From Pseudomonadota bacterium (GTDB lineage: Bacteria > Pseudomonadota > Alphaproteobacteria > Rhizobiales > Rhizobiaceae), in the NCBI GenBank assembly GCA_023419535.1, contig JAEZXX010000068.1, forward strand, positions 1 through 18,532: a DNA stretch of 18,532 nt, read 5' to 3'. Made by a program: the position numbers and the translations under genes. Every line of letters starts with the position of its first letter. Within the stretch, counting starts at the first letter, position 1. Shown piece by piece: positions 13,720-18,532 of the stretch. Below the pieces are notes generated by a model. It had not been told where the DNA came from. It was given only the letters and a program-made list of their open reading frames with translations, and ran no database searches.

Positions 13720-14320
13720 TCAGTAGAGGCGGACGAGCACCGGCAGGTCGGCGACGCCTTGCAGATGCTCCACCATCTCGAAGGCGGGAATCGCGACGAG
13801 GAACATCAGCCCGTCTCCGAGCGTGCGGTAGAGCCGCCCAGATGGCGCCGTCAGCAGCGGGCGGTCGCTGAAAAGCCGCGGATCGGGCAGGAAGCGCGGG
13901 ACGCTTTCCAGATAGGCGCGATAATCCTCGCCGAAGAGGCCCGAGAGGTGTCGCTCCTCCCGTCGGATGACGATGGAAAAGGCGAGCGCGCAGCCTGCCA
14001 TGAAGATCAGCGCAACGAGAATGCTCCCGGTCTGCGCGCCGACGCCCGCGGCCGCGACCGTAGAGAAGACGTAGAGCGGGTTGCGCACCATCGAATAGGG
14101 GCCTTCGCACACGACCTCGGCATTCTTTCGGCCGCCGATGTAGAGGGTGCACCAGACCCGTCCGAGAATGCCCGCCATGATGAGCGAGCCCGACGACCTC
14201 CACCGCCTCGTGAACCGTCTCGGTCCAGGCCGAGCGGACGGTCAAGAGGACCAGGAAGGCGACAACGATCAGAACCGCGAGCGCTGCGCGCCGGAACTTC
14301 TGGTACTCGCTGATCGTCAT
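13720..14320 (-). pseudogene. ICMT-type membrane methyltransferase gene, frameshifted
   Basis: The gene resembles the isoprenylcysteine carboxyl methyltransferase / phospholipid methyltransferase family of integral membrane SAM enzymes. Its two parts lie in different frames. The first part, from ATG at 14320, reads MTISEYQKFRRAALAVLIV... VEVVGLA, with one clear membrane helix. The second, open from about 14190, reads MAGILGRVWCTLYIGGRKN and then the family core: GPYSMVRNPLYV, REERHLSGLFGEDYRAYLESVPRFLP. Adding two bases near 14182-14186 (GCTC to GCGCTC, giving GLALIMAGILG) restores a 200-aa protein. Either the gene is broken by a 2-base loss in a short GC repeat, or the sequence has an error. 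An internal ATG at 14178 could still yield a 152-aa C-terminal protein lacking the first helices. Its target is unknown. Confidence 0.75.
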
Positions 14321-14348
14321 CGGACGCGACCTTTCGAGCATCGGTCCC

Positions 14349-14366
14349 GGAACCGGCGTCGGTTCC
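14349..14366. repeat. 7-bp inverted repeat upstream of the methyltransferase gene
   Basis: GGAACCG and CGGTTCC flank a GCGT loop, about 29 bases before the ATG of the broken methyltransferase gene. It would form a tetraloop hairpin in the 5' leader, or could be an operator. A TATATG just upstream (near 14380-14386 on the minus strand) could be a -10 element, but no matching -35 was found. Confidence 0.4.
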
Positions 14367-14448
14367 CGGAAAGCCTGATGCATATAGACACGAAGTCCCG
14401 GCTCCGCCGGTCGTCGTGACATGGCGAATCGGATCACGGCGGCTTGAT

Positions 14449-14481
14449 GGCATGAGGCCGGCCCCGTGCGGGCCACATGCC
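14449..14481. repeat. Nested inverted repeat in the gap before dnaX
   Basis: The outer arms GGCATG / CATGCC enclose inner arms GGCCC / GGGCC around CGTGC, with a GGCC bulge. It lies about 120 bases before dnaX in a 279-base gap (14321-14599) that holds no other gene. It could be an upstream leader structure or a factor-binding site. No T-run follows, so a terminator is unlikely. Confidence 0.35.
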
Positions 14482-14493
14482 ACCGAAAAGCGA

Positions 14494-14521
14494 TTGAAGC
14501 GCTTCGCACCCATGCTGTAGG
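14494..14521 (+). promoter_or_regulatory. Candidate dnaX promoter
   Basis: TTGAAG and TGTAGG are spaced 16 bases apart, ending about 78 bases before the dnaX ATG. The match is partial (TTGA and T.TA), so this is only a suggestion. Confidence 0.25.
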
Positions 14522-14599
14522 GTCCGCCCAGCCATCGGCGGCCGAAGGGCCGGAGGCTCTAAAGCCACCGCAGACCTTGAAGGAACCGAACGAAACGCG

Positions 14600-16588
14600 A
14601 TGGCCGATTCGCTCGATACCCATTCTCCGGAGGCGCCGGCCGGGCCTTACCGGGTGCTGGCCCGGAAGTACCGTCCGCAGAGCTTCGACGCGCTGATCGG
14701 CCAGGAGCCCATGGTGCGCACGCTGACCAACGCCTTCGAGGCGGGGCGCATCGCGCAGGCCTGGATGCTGACGGGCGTGCGCGGCGTCGGCAAGACGACG
14801 ACGGCCCGCATCCTCGCCCGCGCGCTGAACTACGAGACCGACACGATCGACCGGCCGAGCGTCGAGATGCCGCAGGAGGGCGTCCACGACCGCGCCATCA
14901 TGGAAGGCCGACATGTCGACGTCGTGGAGATGGACGCGGCGTCCCACACCGGCATCGACGACATCCGCGAGATCATCGCGCAGGTGCGCTACCGGCCGGT
15001 GTCGGCGCGCTACAAGGTCTACATCATCGACGAGGTGCACATGCTGTCGACGCAGGCCTTCAATGGCCTGCTGAAGACGCTCGAGGAGCCGCCCGAGCAT
15101 GTGAAGTTCGTCTTCGCCACGACCGAGATCCGCAAGGTCCCGATCACGGTCCTCTCGCGCTGCCAGCGCTTCGACCTGCGCCGCGTCGCGGCCGGCGAGA
15201 TGATCGCGCATCTGCGGCGCGTGACGCAGGCCGAGAGCGTCGAGGTGGAGGAGGAGGCGCTGCGCCTGATCGCCCGTGCCTCGGAAGGCTCGGTGCGCGA
15301 CGCCCTGTCCCTGACCGATCAGGCGATCGCGCACGGCGCGGGGGTCGTCACCGGCGAGGCGGTGCGCGACATGCTGGGCCTGGCCGACCGGGCGCGCATC
15401 GTCGATCTCTTCGACCATCTGATGCGCGGCGACGGCGGGGCTGCGCTCGCCGAGCTCCGCGAGCAGTATGCGAGCGGGGCCGATCCCGTCGTCGTCCTGA
15501 CCGATCTCGCCGACTTCACCCATCTCGTCACCTCGCTGCGCTACGTGCCGGAAGCGGCCTCCGACGCCTCGCTCGCACCCGCCGAGGCCGAGCGCGGGGC
15601 GGATTTCGCCGCCCGACTCTCGGTGCGCACCCTCTCGCAGACCTGGCAGATGCTTTTGAAGGCGATCGAGGAGGCGCGGCAGGCCGCTTCCCCCATGCAG
15701 GCCGCCGAGATGGCGCTGATCCGCATCGCGCATGCGGCCGATCTGCCGGGCGTGGCCGACCTCCTGTCCATGCTGCGGACCGGCGAGATGCCGGACGTGC
15801 CGGCCGCCCTTGCCGCGTCGGTCTCCCGCCCGTCCGCTGCCGCGCCGCCGCCGCGCCCGGCCGCGCCGACCGCCGTCTCCGCACCCAAATCCGCGACGGC
15901 GCCGGCCGAGCGGCCCGCGACCGGGCCTTCGGGCGGCTACCCCTCGCTGCCGCAGGCCACCCAGGCGCCCGTTGCGAGCGCCGCGCGGGGCCCCAACCTC
16001 GCCGCCATGATGCGTGCGCCGGTCCAGGAGGCCGCTCCGGTCGCGGCGCCTGCCGCAGTGCCGAGCGAGGCGCTGCCGCGTTCGCTGGACGACCTGGCCG
16101 AACTCGCCCGGAACGAGATCCGGATCCGGACGTCGATCCGCCGCTATCTGCGCCTGATCTCCATCGAGCCGGGGCACCTGGAGGCGTCGCTCGCAGACGG
16201 CGCGCCGGTGAGTCTGGCCAACGACCTCTCGCGCCGCCTGTTCGACTGGACCGGCCGGCGCTACGTGGTGTCCCTGTCTCCGGACGGGGGCGGGCAGACG
16301 CTGGAGGAGCGCGACGCCGAGCGTCGGGCGAAGCTGATCGAGGCGGCCGAGGCCGACCCGGACGTGGCGGCGATCCTGGCGGCCATGCCCGGTGCCAAGG
16401 TGAGGGAGGTCCGGCTGCGCGGCGAGCCCGAACAGCCGGACGCGAACGAGGCGGGCGAAGCGCCGGAAGCCTCGCTGGTGGACGACGGCGATCTGCCCGA
16501 GCAGATCGATTCGGAGCCCTGGGACGGCGGCGGGGACGAAGTCCCCGACGAGATTTTCGAAGACGGCGAAGACGAGGACGAGGCCTGA
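14600..16588 (+). CDS. dnaX: DNA polymerase III subunit tau/gamma
   Basis: DnaX is the motor subunit of the clamp loader and tethers polymerase cores at the replication fork. The 662-aa protein begins with the typical PYRVLARKYRPQSFDALIGQ. It has Walker A GVRGVGKTT (59-67), Walker B IIDEVHML (142-149), sensor 1 FATTE (172-176) and the SRC motif SRCQRFDLRR (186-195). The segment between Walker A and B (ALNYETDTID... EGVHDRAIMEGRH) has none of the four zinc-binding Cys of the E. coli protein; loss of these is usual in rhizobial DnaX. A Pro/Ala-rich linker spans about 390-490, followed by a tau-like C-terminal domain and an acidic tail. No A-rich slippery site for a shorter gamma form was found. 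The TGA overlaps the ATG of ybaB (TGATG). GAAGGAA lies 14 bases upstream of the start, somewhat far. Confidence 0.96.
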   Translation: MADSLDTHSPEAPAGPYRVLARKYRPQSFDALIGQEPMVRTLTNAFEAGRIAQAWMLTGVRGVGKTTTARILARALNYETDTIDRPSVEMPQEGVHDRAIMEGRHVDVVEMDAASHTGIDDIREIIAQVRYRPVSARYKVYIIDEVHMLSTQAFNGLLKTLEEPPEHVKFVFATTEIRKVPITVLSRCQRFDLRRVAAGEMIAHLRRVTQAESVEVEEEALRLIARASEGSVRDALSLTDQAIAHGAGVVTGEAVRDMLGLADRARIVDLFDHLMRGDGGAALAELREQYASGADPVVVLTDLADFTHLVTSLRYVPEAASDASLAPAEAERGADFAARLSVRTLSQTWQMLLKAIEEARQAASPMQAAEMALIRIAHAADLPGVADLLSMLRTGEMPDVPAALAASVSRPSAAAPPPRPAAPTAVSAPKSATAPAERPATGPSGGYPSLPQATQAPVASAARGPNLAAMMRAPVQEAAPVAAPAAVPSEALPRSLDDLAELARNEIRIRTSIRRYLRLISIEPGHLEASLADGAPVSLANDLSRRLFDWTGRRYVVSLSPDGGGQTLEERDAERRAKLIEAAEADPDVAAILAAMPGAKVREVRLRGEPEQPDANEAGEAPEASLVDDGDLPEQIDSEPWDGGGDEVPDEIFEDGEDEDEA

Positions 16589-16911
16589 TGAAAGACCTGA
16601 TGGGAATGATGAAGCAGGCCAAGGCCATGCAGGAGAAGATGCAGAGCCTGCAGGCCGAGATCGCCGAGGTGACGGCGCAGGGGCAGTCCGGGGGCGGCCT
16701 CGTCACGGTGACGCTCAGGGGCGCCGGCGAGATGGTCTCACTGTCCGTCGACCCCTCGCTGATGAAGCCGGACGAGAAGGACATCGTGGAGGATCTCGTC
16801 GTCGCCGCCCATGCCGACGCCAAGCGCAAGCTCGACGCCGAGATCCAGGAGAAGACCCAGGCGCTGACCGCCGGCCTCCAGCTCCCCGGCGGCATGAAGC
16901 TGCCCTTCTAG
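16588..16911 (+). CDS. ybaB: YbaB/EbfC family nucleoid-associated protein
   Basis: This is a small DNA-binding protein that acts as a dimer on the nucleoid and is commonly encoded between dnaX and recR. The 107-aa sequence opens KDLMGMMKQAKAMQEKMQSL, the long N-terminal helix, then VTAQGQSGGGLVTVTLRGAGEMVSLSVDPSLM, the beta sheet and conserved core, and a C-terminal helix with EKTQALTAGLQLPGG. Length and order match the family. Its ATG shares one base with the dnaX stop, and GAGG lies 4 bases before. It is co-transcribed with dnaX and, 32 bases on, recR. Nothing odd is seen. Confidence 0.95.
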   Translation: MKDLMGMMKQAKAMQEKMQSLQAEIAEVTAQGQSGGGLVTVTLRGAGEMVSLSVDPSLMKPDEKDIVEDLVVAAHADAKRKLDAEIQEKTQALTAGLQLPGGMKLPF

Positions 16912-16943
16912 AAGACGGGAGCCGGCGCGGCTTCGCAGACCCC

Positions 16944-17549
16944 ATGGCAAAATCCATCGCCGGTCCGGAGATCGAGCGGCTCATCCAGCTGCTCGCCAAG
17001 CTTCCGGGCCTCGGCCCCCGCTCGGCGCGCCGCGCCGCGCTCCATCTCGTCAAGCGCAAGGCCCAGCTCCTGGAGCCCCTGTCGGCGGCCATGGCGGAGG
17101 CGCGCGACACGGTGCGAATCTGCTCGGTCTGCGGCAACATCGACAGCCGCGATCCCTGCACGATCTGCTGCGACCCGGCGCGCGACCGGGCGACCGTGAT
17201 CGTCGTCGAGGACGTGTCCGACCTCTGGGCGCTGGAGCGCGCCAAGGCGCTGAACGCCGCCTATCACGTGCTGGGCGGCGTCCTGTCGCCGCTGGAGGGG
17301 ATCGGACCGGAGGATCTGACGATCGGCCGTCTGGTGGAGCGCGTCGCGACGGGCGAGGTGAAGGAGGTCGTCGTCGCGGTGAACGCCACCGTCGAGGGGC
17401 AGACGACGGCGCACTACCTCATGGACCAGCTCGAGGGCTTCGACGTGGCCGTCACGCGCCTCGCGCACGGCGTGCCGGTGGGCGGCGAGCTCGACTATCT
17501 CGACGAGGGCACGCTGTCGGCCGCCATGCGCTCGCGCACCCGTCTCTGA
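16944..17549 (+). CDS. recR: Recombination mediator protein RecR
   Basis: RecR works with RecF and RecO to load RecA on gapped DNA. The 201-aa protein has the helix-hairpin-helix LPGLGPRSARRAALHL (20-35). A zinc finger follows with C60-x2-C63 and C72-x2-C75 (CSVCGN... CTICC). The Toprim domain starts at VIVVEDVSDLWALE and contains the YHVLGGVLSPLEGIGP segment, ending in the usual GGELDYLDEGTL. Length is standard. It follows ybaB by 32 bases and has no strong ribosome binding site close to the ATG, so it probably depends on the operon transcript. A very strong hairpin starts 57 bases after its stop, ahead of the superoxide dismutase gene. Confidence 0.96.
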   Translation: MAKSIAGPEIERLIQLLAKLPGLGPRSARRAALHLVKRKAQLLEPLSAAMAEARDTVRICSVCGNIDSRDPCTICCDPARDRATVIVVEDVSDLWALERAKALNAAYHVLGGVLSPLEGIGPEDLTIGRLVERVATGEVKEVVVAVNATVEGQTTAHYLMDQLEGFDVAVTRLAHGVPVGGELDYLDEGTLSAAMRSRTRL

Positions 17550-17606
17550 GGGGCGGGCCCGCTCGGGTCGTGCGGCGCCGGGGTGAACCTTCGCCTCGCC
17601 GGCTGC

Positions 17607-17647
17607 ATTCACCTCTCGAAGCCCAACACGCCCTTCGAGAGGTGAAT
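17607..17647 (+). promoter_or_regulatory. 15-bp inverted repeat burying the superoxide dismutase ribosome binding site
   Basis: ATTCACCTCTCGAAG (17607-17621) and CTTCGAGAGGTGAAT (17633-17647) are perfect complements around an 11-base spacer. The 3' arm contains the only Shine-Dalgarno candidate (GAGAGG / AGGTGA), and the stem ends 5 bases before the ATG at 17653. In the mRNA the binding site would be fully paired. No T-run follows, so a terminator is unlikely. It could also act as a DNA operator. A GAATC site (CcrM type) lies at its edge (17644-17648). Confidence 0.8.
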
Positions 17648-17652
17648 CCCGA

Positions 17653-18372
17653 ATGACCGTCCAGACCCTCAAGACCTCGACCCCCTTCGCCGCGGCCCTC
17701 ATGGCCGGCGCGCTGCTGGCGGCCCCGGCGGGTGCGCAGGAGGCCGAGCCCTTCTCCCTGCCCGAACTCCCCTATGCCTACGACGCGCTGGAGCCGACGA
17801 TCGACGCAGAGACGATGGAGCTGCACCACGACAAGCACCACCGCACCTTCGTCGACAATCTGAACGCGGCCGCCGAGGAGGACCCGACGCTCGGCGAGAC
17901 CGAGCTGGAGGACATTCTCGCCAATGCGAGCGAACGGCCCGCGGGCATCCGCAACAGCGCGGGCGGGCACTGGAACCACACCTTCTTCTGGGAGCTGATG
18001 GCGCCTGAAGGCGAGCGCGGCGAGCCCTCCGCCGAACTGGCCGAGGCGATCGATGCCAGCTTCGGTTCGTTGGACGAGTTCAAGGAGGATTTCCAGGCGG
18101 CGGGCGCAGCGCGCTTCGGCTCGGGCTGGGCCTGGCTGATCGTCAACGAGGCGGGCGAGCTAGAGATCACCTCGACGCCCAACCAGGACAACCCGCTGAT
18201 GGACGTCGCCGAGACGCAAGGCACGCCGGTTCTCGGCAACGACGTCTGGGAGCATGCCTACTACCTCACCTACAACAACCGGCGCGCCGAATACCTGTCG
18301 TCCTGGTGGGACGTGGTGAACTGGGGGCAGGTGTCGGAGAACTATGCCGACGCGGTCGCCGCCGCGCAGTAG
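17653..18372 (+). CDS. sod: Exported superoxide dismutase, Fe/Mn family
   Basis: This enzyme converts superoxide to oxygen and hydrogen peroxide. The 239-aa protein starts with a Sec signal peptide, TPFAAALMAGALLAAPAGAQ, cleaved near residue 29, so it should act in the periplasm. Metal ligands are H58 (ELHHDKHH), H109 (GHWNHTFFW), D197 and H201 (DVWEHAYY). The Gly pair before H106 and the NQD at 177-179 place the active-site Gln as in Mn enzymes rather than Fe enzymes; this is an inference, and cambialistic use is possible. The mature part has normal length. The ribosome binding site lies inside a 15-bp hairpin, suggesting control at the mRNA level. No clear promoter was found in the GC-rich 17550-17606, so it may be read from the recR side or have a non-standard promoter. 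Confidence 0.94.
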   Translation: MTVQTLKTSTPFAAALMAGALLAAPAGAQEAEPFSLPELPYAYDALEPTIDAETMELHHDKHHRTFVDNLNAAAEEDPTLGETELEDILANASERPAGIRNSAGGHWNHTFFWELMAPEGERGEPSAELAEAIDASFGSLDEFKEDFQAAGAARFGSGWAWLIVNEAGELEITSTPNQDNPLMDVAETQGTPVLGNDVWEHAYYLTYNNRRAEYLSSWWDVVNWGQVSENYADAVAAAQ

Positions 18373-18429
18373 ACCCTCGTTCGACCTTCGAAGCGGGGGG
18401 GGCCGGCGGGGCGCTGGAGAGCGAAACGA

Positions 18430-18469
18430 GGCATCGCGAAGGGCTTTCTGTCGGTCGGCTCGCGATGCC
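18430..18469. repeat. 10-bp inverted repeat downstream of sod
   Basis: GGCATCGCGA (18430-18439) and TCGCGATGCC (18460-18469) surround a 20-base spacer containing CTTTCTG. It begins 57 bases after the sod stop and 10 bases before a second, stronger repeat. It may be a 3' UTR structure or part of a small RNA. Confidence 0.5.
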
Positions 18470-18479
18470 GTTAGCACGG

Positions 18480-18511
18480 CAAACGCGGCGGCAGGAGGGC
18501 CGCCGCGTTTG
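18480..18511. terminator. 13-bp inverted repeat, probable bidirectional terminator
   Basis: CAAACGCGGCGGC (18480-18492) and GCCGCCGCGTTTG (18499-18511) enclose AGGAGG. The AAA at one foot and TTT at the other give a short T-tract in either direction, a common form of intrinsic terminator. It would end sod transcription, and transcription of any gene converging from beyond the window. Confidence 0.6.
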
Positions 18512-18532
18512 TGATGAGCGACGGAGTTACTG

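Noticed and set aside
15780..16080. Programmed frameshift in dnaX giving a gamma form
   Set aside because: No A-rich slippery run is present in the linker region; the only short candidate (cccaaatcc) is unlike known sites.
13658..16177. A long open frame on the minus strand opposite dnaX
   Set aside because: It is antisense to a firm dnaX and has low-complexity composition. Only its last part, 14190-14320, is meaningful, as the N-terminal piece of the broken methyltransferase gene.
1..18532. CRISPR arrays, tRNA or rRNA genes, phage attachment sites
   Set aside because: No regularly spaced repeats, cloverleaf-like sequences or rRNA core motifs were noticed; the only structural RNA recognised is the SRP RNA.

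Overview
The window is a high-GC (about 70% in most 60-base blocks I counted by hand), densely coded stretch of an alphaproteobacterial chromosome. It is most likely from the Hyphomicrobiales (Rhizobiales). The evidence is the tandem yejA-yejA-yejB-yejE-yejF operon, the cycM / kdsB-pheA divergon, the LESY variant of the prephenate dehydratase ACT motif, a DnaX without zinc cysteines, and the ffs-dnaX-ybaB-recR neighbourhood. No transposase, integrase, CRISPR array, tRNA or rRNA is visible.

Region 1-8833, all on the minus strand, reads as one long transcription unit: a possible 19-codon leader ORF, yejA1, yejA2, yejB, yejE, two small unknown ORFs (72 and 73 aa), a PIN-domain toxin, a zinc-type cation diffusion facilitator and yejF, which is cut by the window edge. 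Together the Yej proteins form an ABC importer for peptides or peptide-like compounds. The toxin-antitoxin-like cassette has visibly lower GC (about 48-55% in sampled blocks). The cassette and the CDF exporter sit exactly between yejE and yejF, with start and stop codons touching or nearly touching at the joints.

Region 8934-11792 holds a membrane-anchored cytochrome c (minus) with a clear terminator. Divergent from it is one open reading frame in which CMP-KDO synthetase (KdsB) is fused to prephenate dehydratase (PheA). Both are normally separate enzymes, of LPS synthesis and phenylalanine synthesis respectively. Region 11793-13501 is on the minus strand: a HIT-family protein overlapping the NADH/NAD pyrophosphatase nudC, then a 49-aa DUF1127 protein.

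Region 13543-18532 starts with the small SRP RNA (ffs, plus strand). It is followed by an ICMT-type membrane methyltransferase gene on the minus strand that is broken by a frameshift, then the plus-strand replication/repair set dnaX-ybaB-recR, and finally an exported superoxide dismutase. The superoxide dismutase is preceded by a perfect 15-bp inverted repeat that buries its ribosome binding site, and is followed by two further strong inverted repeats.

The most notable points are the KdsB-PheA fusion, the hairpin over the sod ribosome binding site, and the low-GC cassette plus metal exporter embedded in the peptide-transport operon. No gene uses an obviously new chemistry. The novelty is in gene architecture and RNA-level control.
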